The notes under the pieces are model-generated. The model saw only the letters and a list, made by a program, of their open reading frames with translations. It was not told the DNA's origin and ran no database searches. From Polytrichum commune (taxonomy: Eukaryota; Streptophyta; Polytrichopsida; Polytrichales; Polytrichaceae), in NCBI GenBank assembly GCA_950295325.1, contig OX485806.1, forward strand, positions 33,232,001-33,296,000: 64,000 nt of DNA, given 5' to 3'. Both the position numbers and the translations under genes were made by a program. Shown here piece after piece: positions 1 to 10,649 of the stretch (positions within the stretch are counted from its first letter, which is position 1; each line of letters starts with the position of its first letter).

Positions 1-223
1 ATTTAATCTTGAGATTAAAATAATAATTTAAACAATTTTTTTTTAAAAAACACAATGGCTCGAGATTGAGGCTATCCGGTTATTAACCACATGTATTGGT
101 TTCCTCGAATCTAGGAAACCCTAACAAGTGAATGCAATAACATCTACTTACATTGTGCACTCTCAGATAGCTCCACTAGAATTGAAAAAGAAAACACTAG
201 GTACATACATTGAAATTATATTA

Positions 224-290
224 CTCCCTTTGTCCCAAAATGATTGTCCTACCCCTCGGAGTTTATATCCCAAAATGATGGGGCCTATTA
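224..290 (+). mobile_element. Stowaway-like MITE end (fragment)
   Basis: A TA dinucleotide at 222-223 is followed by CTCCCTTTGTCCCAAAATGA, a close match to the terminal inverted repeat typical of Stowaway (Tc1/mariner-type) MITEs. A second, inverted-looking segment follows at about 270-290, but no clean 3' terminus is visible, so this is probably a truncated copy. A more complete relative lies at 51550-51836. Confidence 0.45.
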
Positions 291-428
291 CAATGTAAAA
301 CTAAGAAAAAATTTAGCCAAATGTTGATTCTTATTATAACAATCCAAAATGTATATGTGTGCAACCAAATATGTTTCCAAACATATTTTGTCATAAATTA
401 TATGGTGAATATTGCAATGGCATTAATA

Positions 429-3428
429 CTAACACTCAACAATGTCAGCCAGCTCAAGTAGTCACATGACCTCCTTGTAGTTGTATGTTGGAGCATGAAT
501 GAACTTGTTGTTGTCGTAATCTACCTTGCATAAGAATTTGAACACGAAGTAAATGTGTTTGCAGGTTACCCATTTACCTTTCTTTCCTAAAGCCTAAGAA
601 GACATCTTCATGAAGTCTAGGCAAGTGCACGATGGGATGTTGCCAATTGTTACACAATAAGCATTGTCCTCCTTTGAGACAATGTTGATGATAACTCCAA
701 ATCATGGATAAGGAATGGCAATCACTCCAACAACACAATATTCGTCCATGAATCCAGTGCTCTTCCAATTGTTTTTGTGATTGGCCATTGGTGTTATTGG
801 ATTTCATTGCATTGTCTTAGCAAATGTTGAAGTTGGGCGGAAGTCCGGGTTGAAGGCTTGTAAAAATGTGACCGAGGGATGGGGAGTTTTGCAATTGTTG
901 AAAGCCTACAACAAGGAGACAATGCTTCCCTCTGCTACATTGGAATTCGACATCCTCCAGCGCCAACACCTCATCCCTCAACAAATTGGTGCCTATCTTC
1001 ATAGGCCACATGTTGGGTACTATAGGCCAATTCAACACATTCCTTTTCTTGTTGCCACTCACACAACATTTGATGTCATCATGGTAGAACCAAAGTTCAC
1101 ATTCCACATTGTTGGTGGAGCGGAATTCCTTCAACCCTTCATACATTGGTGCAAGGGTGCCATGTTTGTATGTTTTGACTTTTCCATCGTACAAAGTTCA
1201 TGTATTGGCCTATATTGCCCAACATCTTTTGGTAGATTTGGGTGGCAATCTTGCTATGCGCGACTGTGAAGGAGGGCACCCCGTCTCAAGCACCAATATG
1301 GTATGAGCCACACCAATTTCTTCTGCATTCAATGATTTCTTTAGGCGTTAACGAGTTGCTTGAGTCTTAGGGCGAGGAATGGAATAGTTAACCTTATTGG
1401 GTCAATGGAAGACGCAATCAACACTAGGTGGCAAGTCCAATGTTCATTTGATAGAACCAAACAACTCTGACCCCTCAAATGCACAATACTGGATGTTAAG
1501 TTTCTCTACCCTTAAATAACACCTCCTGCATCCACTAGTAGCTTTGGATATACGCTTATGGCAACAACCTTCAATTTCAAGGACACTAAATTTGAACCCT
1601 TGCCATTGGAACCCATTTTTAGTTGTGCTATGTAATTTGCAATCTACAAGAACACTCATATCAAAATATCCACTATCACTTTGTATATGCAAGTTATTTT
1701 GTTCCTTGACTATTGGACCAATTGTTGCGCACCATTTTGGCAAGGTTGCAAGTTGTATCTTTGCACACTCATTTATGATCATATCATGAATGCATAATTC
1801 TTGTTAAAATGGGATGCAAAACACTAAAAAAAACTATGGAATACAACATATTAACAACAACCAATGAATACAATTTGATAACCAAACATAAACATGGAAC
1901 AATTACTCACCAATAACATGTGACCACTCCATTGTCTAAATTGGAAATACCAAAACCCTAACCACTCAAAAAGTCCAAACAACCACTTTTGCAGCGCCAA
2001 AGGACAAATACCACATGATTGATATTTTGTATTTGTATCATCCTTTGTTTTGGTGTCTTTGTAATTTTTGCAAATTTTATTGTGTTGAAATTGCAAGGAT
2101 GCCTTCATATACTTTTGTGTTACCTTATCCAAGTTGGCGGACCAGTGGTTAAGACAAGTGCGCTCACGGGCAACCATGGGCAAACTTGGATCACCGTCAC
2201 TATAAATCTTTCTCAAACCATTCCAATTGGCTTGGGCACTTTCAAGGGCTTCATGAAACCCTTGAAACACATACTTGACACACCATTCTCTAACATAATA
2301 ACATTCAAGTTCTCCCAAAACAATGTTTGTGTTATTGCATCTTTGGAATGCATGTCACAACTCATTATTGTAAGCACCTTACAATATTTACTATCATACA
2401 CATGACATGTCATCATTGTCCAACCTTTCAACAATTTGACATGGTCAAACATTATCCATGAATCCCCCATGCCCCCTTCCACCTACAGACACTTCACCAA
2501 CTCCATACGACTACCTGTGAGGTCTACTGACATATTCAAGACAAATACTTTGTATTTGGATTACCCTGAGAAATGACTTGCATGGACGAACTTGAAACTA
2601 GAGTGGTCTTTGAGCGCCGTGATACTATTCATGATACCCATCCCACTATGTACAAAACACTTTGACTCGGAACAAAAATTTAATAGTCTCATGACACCAT
2701 TGTGGTGAACTTGTCCATAACAACTTCTAATGATGTTCCTTGAAGGTAATGGCTTTGACATTGAGATGGAGTTGTTTTTTTTTAAATGCCATAAATTGTT
2801 TATTGGCTGCCATTACAATGTCATTACAATTTTCATTGCCTCATTAGCAACACACTAGTATGGGATGTTCAAAGACTCGCAACATGCACCATGTGAAACA
2901 TGGTGATTATGGACCCCTAGGTGATTGCAAGCCCTACATATCCATGGGGTTGTGAAATTACATAAATGATGTGTGCATTGCACACTTCAACACATATTGG
3001 TGCAGAATGACGTATCTTGCATTCAAACTTAGAGTTCTATGGGGCCAAAATATCAACTAAAAATGGTAGAATCATCGATCCAACCCACTCACTACAATTT
3101 TGAACACTAACATTACAATGAAGGTAGTCGCAGAAGTTGTTTGGGCATTGGAGATGACCAATGCATGTGGAGCGATGAAATGTTAAACCAAAATCACTTT
3201 GGATATTTGATGTCCTTGTAGTGCACCAAGGATTTTCATTATAAATGTGTCCAATCTTCGTCTATAGGAAGTAGGATGTTGGTTCCAAAGGGTTTGTTGG
3301 GCTTGATATTTAATTTCCAAATTGGTACCATGTATGTCACAAACATATTTGTTCAATGAGAGTGAGTTGGTGTTCCGATACCATCCTTGCACATAATACT
3401 TAAGATGTTGGCTATTCAACGTGGTCAT
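429..3428 (-). pseudogene. Degenerate SWIM-domain (MULE/FAR1-like) transposase, copy 1
   Basis: A decayed transposase reads from about 3428 down to a stop at 429 through several frames. Pieces in order are about 3428-3183, 2761-2561, 2482-2213 (WIMFDHVKLLKGW...CHVYDSKYCKVLTI), 2318-1851 (QANWNGLRKIY, then TCLNHWSANLDKVTQKYMKA), 1782-1444 (ending in EGSELFGSIK), 1194-817 and about 660-429. The last piece holds a SWIM zinc finger: CTC, 20 residues including one internal stop, then CKH, close to the end of the ORF. A SWIM finger behind a DDE-type catalytic region is the layout of MULE/FAR1-type transposases. Frameshifts (for example near 2240) and stops show that it is dead. A homologous copy lies on the opposite strand at 26388-28770. 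The assignment to the Mutator superfamily is an inference, because no terminal repeats were found. Confidence 0.6.
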
Positions 3429-3597
3429 TAGGTCCAGGTAGTTTTAGAGTTGTTGGTCTCTCAGAGTCTCAAATGCAAACTTCCATTATTCAGTTGACAA
3501 ATGAATCATGTGCATCTATGGTTTAATTGTATACCAAGTCTATCAATAATGAAGCTAGAGCCAAATGATGATACCGTTTTGGTGGTATCCATAAGAT

Positions 3598-3921
3598 GTG
3601 GAAGAGTGTAGGAGGGATGTGGATATGATTGTGGACAAAATTATGGAAGCGGATGGGGGGGATGAAATTAGGGCCACGGATGGAGATACAGAGGTCAAGG
3701 TAGGGGAGGAGGATGTCAATGCGGGGAAGAAGAAGCCCAAGGTTGGAAAGAGGGTGCTGAAGGTCACCGTACAGCGGAGGTGGATGGTGCAGTGTGAGGG
3801 CAAGGAATGGGACTTGCTCAACAAAGAGGCATCCACTGCAACGGCAAAGGCAAGAGACGACCAAGTAAGCTTGTTGGTACCCTTACTTAGATTGGCTTTG
3901 ACTTTGTACCTCGTTGTGTAG
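3598..3921 (+). CDS. Small ORF of unknown function
   Basis: A 107-codon ORF encodes an acidic N-terminal half (IVDKIMEADGGDEIRATD) followed by a Lys/Arg-rich stretch and a WMVQCEGKEWDLLNKEA segment. It is locally richer in G and C than its surroundings, which suggests a relic of coding sequence rather than chance. I recognise no family. The dead transposase ends just upstream at about 3430 on the other strand. It may be a fragment of a host exon or of a transposon. Confidence 0.2.
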   Translation: MEECRRDVDMIVDKIMEADGGDEIRATDGDTEVKVGEEDVNAGKKKPKVGKRVLKVTVQRRWMVQCEGKEWDLLNKEASTATAKARDDQVSLLVPLLRLALTLYLVV

Positions 3922-4169
3922 TAAGCCTCCTATGTCATACCTCGTAATGGGATTGTTGTACCCAAATCTTACCTTGTTGGATACATGGGGTAGCTATACC
4001 TCGAACCTTACTTGCTAGATACCTCAAACCTAACCTACTAGATACCCCAAATCTTCCATGTTCAATACCTCAAGATGCCTTACCTCAGACCTTTCCTTGG
4101 TGCATACCTTGGAATGTTATATATGTTCACCTTGTAGTAACCTACATAATCCTAATGTTGCTAAATTAC

Positions 4170-4845
4170 TCCGCCTTCATGGTGTGTGTTTGTTTTGGAG
4201 GGCTCTAGTGTGGTGGCCAACCTTTCAATCACCAAACAAGGAGAATATGTGAGCACAAGAGTGCACAAGCAAAATTTTGCAAGAATTCAAGTACAAAAAA
4301 ATGAACAAAAAACGAACAAAAAATGGAGCCAAATTTTGGAATTCTTGAGCATTTTTAGCCCTCTCGTGTACCCAATTTTTTATTGTGATATGGGTGAGGA
4401 GCTAGCCACAACCCCAAACCCCTCAAGCATCAACCTTAGTCGTTGTTGATGTGGCTTTGTGCATGGCTAGTTACATGCCAAGATGACCAGGACCAAGTTT
4501 ACAAGCTGCTGATGTGGCTTCAAGCCTAGCTTGGGAGTGCCAAGGTGGCCTAACCCCCCCCCCCCTCTTTCTTTGATTACTCAACCTTGATAGTGTGGAT
4601 GTGTATTGCAAGGTTCTAGGGTGGTGCCCAACCTCTCAACCACGTCACAAGCAAAAAATTGTAAGAACCATAGTGCACAAAAAAATGAGAAAAAACAAGC
4701 CTAAATGACAAATTTCAAACATTTGCTCGTTTTTATTTGATTTTTTGGGCATTTTCAACCATTTGGTGCACCCATTTTGTTAATTTTAGGTGGTTGAGGG
4801 GCTAGCCACCACCCCAGAACCCTCAAGCACCAATCTTAATGATTG
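4170..4845. repeat. Diverged tandem duplication, unit ~410 bp
   Basis: Two diverged copies of one segment follow each other at about 4170-4460 and 4590-4845. Both read a 'GG(C/T)TCTAG.GTGGTG.CCAACCT.TCAA.CAC' start, an A-rich 'GTACAAAAAAATGA..AAAA' middle, and an end with 'GAGG.GCTAGCCAC.ACCCC...CCTCAAGCA'. No coding capacity is evident. A run of ten or more C residues lies at about 4555-4565. Confidence 0.5.
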
Positions 4846-5062
4846 TTGTTGTGGCTTCATGCCCAACTGGAAGTTGCCAAGGTGGCTAAAGCCCAATCCC
4901 TTATCGCCACTAATGTGGTTACATGCCAAGACTTAGGGTTGCCAAGGTGGCGTAAGCCCAACCTTGGTGGCTACTGATGTGGCTTCATGCTTGGACTTAA
5001 GGTTGCCAAGGTGGCCAATGTCCAATCATTTGTCGTTGTTGTTGTGCTTCATGCTTGGACAT
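4846..5062. repeat. Tandem repeat, ~64-bp unit, about three copies
   Basis: The motif GTTGCCAAGGTGGC recurs at 4873, 4938 and 5002, a period of 64-65 bp. Each copy is followed by a TGTGG(C/T)T(T/A)CATGC segment. A further diverged copy (GTGCCAAGGTGGCCTAACC) sits near 4536. This is a local, non-coding minisatellite. Confidence 0.6.
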
Positions 5063-5903
5063 GTGGCTACAAGTAATCTAGAAGAAAAAACTAAACAAAT
5101 TAACCTTGGGGGAATATGGGCACTTTCCCAATATCCCAAATTTTTATTAAATTTGAATATTGTAGTATTTCATTATAGTTGAACATTTGGTTGTGTTCTT
5201 TTGACATGATGACATTGATACTTTCCCTCCAAGACCGTAATAAGGAGGATTGGATAATGCAAATGACATTGCTTCACACATGTAGACATTAAAGTACCCC
5301 CTACAAACTTATAGGGGGTGTTAGATCTGAGTTGGGGCAGCCCCCCATAGTTTTTTTACAATTTCTAAACCCGACCAGAAATTGTTGCCCGCCCCACCCA
5401 ACTTCGAAAAAAACTTTGCCCTTGCATTCTTGAAGGCCACTTGACTAAAAATCCCATATTGGGTGCAAATCACCTTCAAGGTCTAAAATCCAATATATAT
5501 GTGCACTTCCAATTAGTAAATAAGCAACTGATTGGAATTTCATTCCATAAGTGAAACCATCAATGAAACACGTAAATAATTTGGAGGTCACAAACATTAC
5601 AAAATCCTCATTAACATTGAGGTTATAATTTATGTGACTTACTATTTGAAATTGTCTTTGTCATTCTAAAATGAAACTTAAATTAGTGTGTTGACTTAGT
5701 ATGTATACTTTATAATATTTTAGGTGATGCCTTCTACCTTCACAAATATTCATACGCATTCAAACTAATTAAGTGTGATGAAATTGAAACTAATATGAAG
5801 GTGGAGAAATTGCAATTGATTACCACAACTCTAGTTGAAGGCAAATTCAAAGCATGATGGTTGTGTTGGTGGAATTCTTATCAAATGTTCTAAAAGTCTC
5901 TTC
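5063..5903. other. No gene recognised
   Basis: AT-rich sequence without a convincing ORF or repeat. It ends at the 5' LTR of the Ty3/gypsy-type element. The five bases before that LTR, TCTTC, match the five after the 3' LTR (TCTTG) at four positions. Confidence 0.5.
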
Positions 5904-6295
5904 TGTCACGTGAGGTGACATCGGGGGCTAAGTTACGTCAATTTAGGAGTAAATGGACTCCATTAGGAGTCCTAGTTAGTTGTTCATCCACTCCATGGAT
6001 GAACTCCACATAGGATTGGGGTTGTATGGAGAGGAAGGCCTCTTGACTTGCCATTGTTGTCAAGTCAAGTCTTGTGAGTGTGTTTTGAGAGAGAGAGAGC
6101 TTGTTGTTGCTTTCTCATGGCTTTGGTGTAGTAGATTATGAGTAAAGCCTTTGCATTCTTTCTCCACCACTTGCACTCTTGGATTCTCCCTTCGTGGAGT
6201 GAGAGATAGTTTGACTCTTGTGTGTGAATTTTAGAGTTTCTTAAGCTTTGTAAGGAGACATTTTAGTTTCTTAAGCTTGGAGAGAGAAACTCTTA
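5904..6295 (+). repeat. 5' LTR of the methyltransferase retroelement
   Basis: 392 bp, beginning TGTCACGTG and ending CTCTTA. By hand alignment it matches 15316-15745 with six substitutions, one 1-bp indel and one 39-bp length difference. It contains the palindrome GGACTCCATTAGGAGTCC, a TATA-like TTGTATGGA at about 6022-6030, and CATTGTTGTCAAGT at 6052-6065, the candidate transcript start and self-primer. The end is set by loss of similarity to the 3' copy and by the putative primer-binding site that follows. Confidence 0.8.
6022..6030 (+). promoter_or_regulatory. Possible TATA-like element in the LTR
   Basis: TTGTATGGA lies about 28 bases before the LTR-internal primer sequence at 6052. This is the spacing expected if transcription starts there. 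The match to a TATA box is weak. Confidence 0.3.
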
Positions 6296-6296
6296 T

Positions 6297-6310
6297 ACTT
6301 GACAACAATG
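6297..6310 (+). other. Putative self-priming primer-binding site
   Basis: ACTTGACAACAATG follows the LTR end by one base. It is the perfect 14-nt reverse complement of CATTGTTGTCAAGT at 6052-6065 inside the LTR. In Tf1/sushi-group elements the transcript's own 5' end folds back to prime minus-strand synthesis at a site directly behind the 5' LTR, and this arrangement fits. No tRNA-complementary site (such as TGGTATCA) is found at this position. Confidence 0.6.
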
Positions 6311-6621
6311 TTCAAATTTTTCATTTTTGGTTGTATTTCTGAGCTAGAATGGCCCAGTAATGAGAGCAAATGAGTGATACAAGTGTTTGAAAGCTTAGTT
6401 CGTCATTTCTTGCAATCCTCAAGAAGATTTTCAGAGAAATCTTCCCATTTTTCTTTTGTTGTCTCTTGTATTTTCTTCAATTGTTGATGTTTGAATCTTG
6501 AGATTCCATTTAGTTTCAAGATTCTCAAGTCACATTTTCTTGCTTGCAAATTGTGAAGCAAAGTTTAATTTAAATACAAACATAAACCACAATCAAAATC
6601 CGATTTAGTTTTAATTTTTGT

Positions 6622-6647
6622 TGAGCTCCGGACGGATCCGGAGCTCA
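6622..6647 (+). other. Strong hairpin in the retroelement leader
   Basis: TGAGCTCCGGA and TCCGGAGCTCA form an 11-bp perfect inverted repeat with a CGGA loop. GGAGCTCC(T/A) motifs recur just downstream (about 6658-6680), followed by a GC-rich stretch in an otherwise AT-rich leader. Position between primer site and gag would suit an RNA packaging or dimerisation signal, but that is speculation. Confidence 0.5.
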
Positions 6648-6732
6648 CCGGACCCTCTTGGAGCTCCTGGAGCTCCAATTCTGAACCCCGGGGGCGGGCG
6701 GGCGCCAGCCTGGCCCCCCCTTTCAAGGTAAG

Positions 6733-7028
6733 CCTTGAATTAATTAGGTTAGTTAATTAATTAGTTAATTAGGTTAGTTAGTTAGTTAATTAATTAGGCT
6801 AATTAAGTTAGTTAACTTAATTAGTTAATTAAGTTAGTTAACTTAATTAGTTAATTAAGTTAGTTAACTTAATTAGTTAATTAGGTTGGTTAATTAAATT
6901 AGTTAATTAAATTAGGTTAGCTTAATTAGGTTATGTTAGCTTAATTAGGTTATGTTCATTAGTTTAAGTTAATTAAGTTAGGTTGAGTTAAATTAAATTA
7001 ATTAAGTCAATTCATTTAAGTTAATTAT
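6733..7028 (+). repeat. TTAATTAG-type low-complexity array in the leader
   Basis: About 290 bp built almost only from TTAGTTAATTA, GGTTAGTTAA and AAGTTAGTTAACTTAA variants. It sits between the LTR and gag of the Ty3/gypsy-type element and contains no ORF. It grades into a T-rich tract at about 7028-7140. Confidence 0.8.
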
Positions 7029-7217
7029 GTTTATTTTTTTATTATGTTTATTTTGTTTATTTTTTTGTTTATGGTTTTGGTTTTTGTTTTTGTTTTGTTT
7101 TGTTTAATTAAAACAATTATTTTATTTTATTTTATTTTATTCACATTTTTACTTTCACCTTTCAAACTTGGCATCCAATTCTCACAAACTTTGAGGTTCA
7201 AATTTGGGGGCATACTA

Positions 7218-7490
7218 GCTCCGATTGGAGTGAAATTTGAGCCTATCTTGTGTGAAATTTGCCAAGGAATCCAATGGTGTAATTGGATTGTTGATTGGAA
7301 TTCAAAATCATTGCTGAAATTATTAATTTTAACGCTGATTTTTGTTTTTGGGAGCAAATTAACTCTGATTGGAGTGAAATTTGAGCCTAATTTGTGTGAA
7401 ATCTTCCTAGGAGTCCATTGGTGCACTTAGTTTGATGATTGGAGTCCATAATCACCTTGGAAATGAGCATTTCCAACGCTGATTTTTAAT
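7218..7490 (+). repeat. 144-bp tandem duplication in the leader
   Basis: GATTGGAGTGAAATTTGAGC occurs at 7223 and again at 7367. Each copy ends in a segment with AACGCTGATTTTT. This doubles a piece of untranslated leader directly upstream of gag. Confidence 0.6.
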
Positions 7491-7642
7491 TTTAATTACC
7501 AATCTCAAACCTTTGCACAATTTTGGAATTCTGGAGGCATATACATTTGGCATTTGGCAAGGGATTGCCATTTAGATAGCCCGCAACAGGTGCAGGTTGC
7601 CATTACCTTGTAGATAGTTGCAGGTACTCAAGTGATTATTTT

Positions 7643-8329
7643 ATGGTGCAAACTAAGAGCCGATATTATCGATCTCCATCACCAGATTACTTGGAGGACG
7701 TGCATACCACAAATCTTGAGCCAGAGGTAGATACCAACGAGGCTTTTGAGCCTATTTCGGCGTTGGACACTACTAGTAGGCTTCGGATTTGGAGTGTCGG
7801 CATGTTCGACGAAATGGAGGACGATCGCCACAATTCAGTGCGTGATCGGTTTTCAGGTCGAGTTGGGGGCATTTCCTTGCCCGATTGGAAACTCCGGTTT
7901 CGTACCTGGATTAAGGAGAAACGCCAAAGGTCTTCCAATTTCAATGATTGGTATGCCTTTGAACTTCTGCCTCAGCATTTGGAGTATGAGGCACTCCAAA
8001 CTTATGAACGCTGGACAGAGGGTCATCAGCGACAACTTCGGGAGGTGGAGCAGTATTGGGAGGCTCGGGTTGAGCTCATTTCAGCCCTTAAGGATGGGGC
8101 GGTTGCTACCTTAGCTCCACCCACCTTAAAGGAGGAGGAATCGCCGGCGGAGTCTAAGGACACGGAACTGGCACTTGGGCCAATGGTGGCTAGTAGTAGC
8201 ACGGCAACCCTTTCACGGGTGGCACGTGCTACACAGGCAGCATTGACGGCTGTTGGTCCACCACCTCCGTTTAATACCCTTACTGAATTTGTCGCACATT
8301 TGGAAGTGGAGTATGGTGGGTTTCGGTGA
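7643..8329 (+). pseudogene. gag: Gag, N-terminal part (retroelement)
   Basis: A 228-codon ORF opens the polyprotein. The ATG at 7643 is the first one after the long leader. It includes a helical, charged region (SLPDWKLRFRTWIKEKRQRS, then QTYERWTEGHQRQLREVEQY) typical of plant Ty3/gypsy Gag, then an Ala/Pro-rich linker. It ends at a TGA (8327-8329). The same frame continues directly with a MQRIQDFRREKDDIPRTMY segment, so the stop interrupts one original Gag. Gag would form the virus-like particle in the cytoplasm. Confidence 0.75.
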
Positions 8330-8335
8330 GACCAG

Positions 8336-9877
8336 ATGCAGCGCATCCAGGATTTCCGCCGAGAGAAGGATGATATTCCACGGACCATGTATACGCGACT
8401 CGCGAGATTTGCTGTGGAGTCGGGAGGTGTTTTTGCTGAGAGTCAGCTTGTTAAAATCTTTTTGTCTAAGATTGACAAGCGGCTACTTGAGTTGGCATCA
8501 CCTCGGATTATCCTCGACTACGAGGGCCGAGCTACGCTTGCACAAGCGTTTGCCGTGGTTGCGAGATGTGATCGGGCTCTTTGCCAACATGATGCCACAG
8601 ATATGGTATCTTGGATGACAGAGAGTCCGAAACCAAGAAGAATTGTCACAGCTACTAGTAGTTTAGCTGAGACTCAACCCGTCAAGGAGCAAAAGATTTT
8701 GCATTGTTGGGGTTGTGGAGAAGCTGGTCATTCGAAGAATGATCCCAATTGTCCTAAGAAGAAGAAAACTCAGCCTTTGGGAAAATTAAAACAAAAGATG
8801 GAACCAGTAAAGGCAGGGGATAATTCTAAGAAGAGACAATTGAAATGTAACCATTGTGGTGGCACTAATCACGATGTGGATCATTGTTTCCAACTTCATC
8901 ATGAGATGCGGCCTGCCAGTTATGTCACTGGAAAGTCTCCAAGGGAGCATAGTCTTGAGGCTAAGGTGGCAGAGCTTGAGCAAAAGCTCAAATCTTCTGC
9001 ATCTTTTGCTCAAATTTCTGAGCCGCATGTGGGTGGTGGCACCTCGGGTTCGGACATGTATATGTTTGGAGCAGATGGAGAGGTGGTGGCGGCGGCTTCT
9101 ACTCGCTCACAAACATTGGCAGATGCGGTGGCTTCCACGAGTGGTGGTAGCAACGAGGTGCTACATCCTCGCCATGCTGGACCAGCTGATCAAATTGGTC
9201 AAGCACGTTTACCTCTTTCATTTGGATTGGTAGACATCACTGTTGTTGGGGCTAAAAACCCTGTACCTTTGAGAGATGGGGATTCCATCTCGAAGGATGT
9301 TACGCAGGCATTGGCATATAAAATTCTCCATATGCCAATTTTCTCGGGTTCGGAGTTTATGGCTTCGGATTTCAAGCCTGCTGCAGTTTTTCATTTAGCT
9401 GGGAGAATGTTAGAAGGTAAGGTGGATTTACCATCCCTTCAAGTATCCCAAGCTGTGGTTGACGTACCTGTGGCTGAGGAGGTGGAGGACTTAGCCAATT
9501 TGCGAGCGAGTCTTGCGGATGCGGCGATCATTGCTTTTGGTAAGCAAACTGATATTCCTCCAGCATCAATTTCAGCAGTGGATACGTCATTTTCGAATTA
9601 TGCGTCGGGAGCGGCATATTTTGCAGACATTTCTGCAAGGCCTGCTCGCGAACGGCATAATTTACAACCTGGAGTTGTACGGCTGATGAACGACAAATCT
9701 TTGTTTGTCGTTTCACGCACGGATATGCCCACTATCCGTGCTACACCACTGAGAGTTATGATGGATTCCGGTGCTCAACCGGTTATGATTGGCAAAGGAC
9801 TTGCTGACAGTCTTGGATTGACGCCAACAAGCTTGGATCCTTGTCCATTCACTTGTTACTTCAGTAGGGGGCACTGA
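8336..9877 (+). pseudogene. Gag C-terminus with two zinc knuckles, then protease N-part
   Basis: 513 codons in the same frame as the upstream Gag piece. After the capsid-like region come two CCHC zinc knuckles: CWGCGEAGHSKNDPNC from about residue 124 (an unusual six residues before the last Cys) and CNHCGGTNHDVDHC from about residue 171. A coiled-coil-like segment (EAKVAELEQKLKSS) follows. The aspartic protease active site DSGAQPVMIG is at about residue 477. The frame is lost near 9860 by an indel, and the protease continues in the next frame. The zinc knuckles would bind the element RNA, and the protease would cut the polyprotein. Confidence 0.8.
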
Positions 9878-9911
9878 ACGTGCAACAGGTTACACCAAGG
9901 CACCTCTACGT

Positions 9912-10631
9912 TTGATTTTTCATGTGGGGGCAGGGCCTACTTACACTCATTTGTCAATGAAGTGTGTTGTTACTAATGCTACCAATTATGATATATTTGT
10001 TGGTCAGCAAGCTCTTTACCCATTTGGCTTTGGTTTGGATAATTGGACGGAAGAGGCATGGATTAGACCGGGATGGTCCACTGGAGATGGCAGGAAGGTA
10101 TTTATTCCCGTCACATTTGCAGCCACTGCTATGACTATGGTTGCGGAGGCAATGTTTGGTTGCAATGGTTCAGTTGCAGATTTGGCTTGTGCTCCAGTTT
10201 TATTGGAGGAAACAATGGACTATACTTGTAATGCGGCAGAACAACAATTTTTACCATCTTTTCAAATTCCTGCTCGACATTTCAAGGATCCACCTCCACC
10301 ATGGCGAACTCCTAAGGAGTTATCCGACCATTGTCAACACATTGTAGCGGATTTGGAGCTTGGAGAGGCACCCCCAACTTCATCCTCATTTTCTTTTGCT
10401 CAACCCATTCGTTGGCAACCATCACCTGAAGGTATTGTCCTTGTGGAGATCTTTGGAGGCATTGGCACAGGTTTGGCGGCAGTGTTGGAAGCTGGAATTA
10501 CAGTTTGGCGATATATTCATGTGGACAATGGGTATGCAACCAACAGAGCCGTCCGACACCACATCCAACAATTATTGTTGAGATACCCCGCACAATTGTC
10601 AGCCTCTGCCATTCATGGATGTTGTGGTTAA
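9912..10631 (+). pseudogene. Protease C-part and methyltransferase N-part
   Basis: The frame actually opens upstream of 9912 (readable back to about 9865, SVGGTERATGYTKAP), because a frameshift joins it to the preceding ORF. The first part completes the retropepsin (NYDIFVGQQALYPFGF resembles the hydrophobic-Gly motif of Ty3 proteases). From about residue 170 a C5 DNA methyltransferase begins: VLVEIFGGIGTGLAAVLEAG is motif I (AdoMet binding; F181 is the usual Phe), and YIHVDNGYATNRAVRHH is the motif II region with Asp in place of the usual Glu. The ORF ends at a TAA (10629-10631), and the same frame goes on without a shift. Confidence 0.8.
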
Positions 10632-10649
10632 CTTCCTCAAGATGTCACT

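Noticed and set aside
781-1306. Plus-strand ORFs of 162 and 65 codons
   Set aside because: Antisense shadows of the minus-strand transposase relic, which has recognisable relatives at 26-28 kb.
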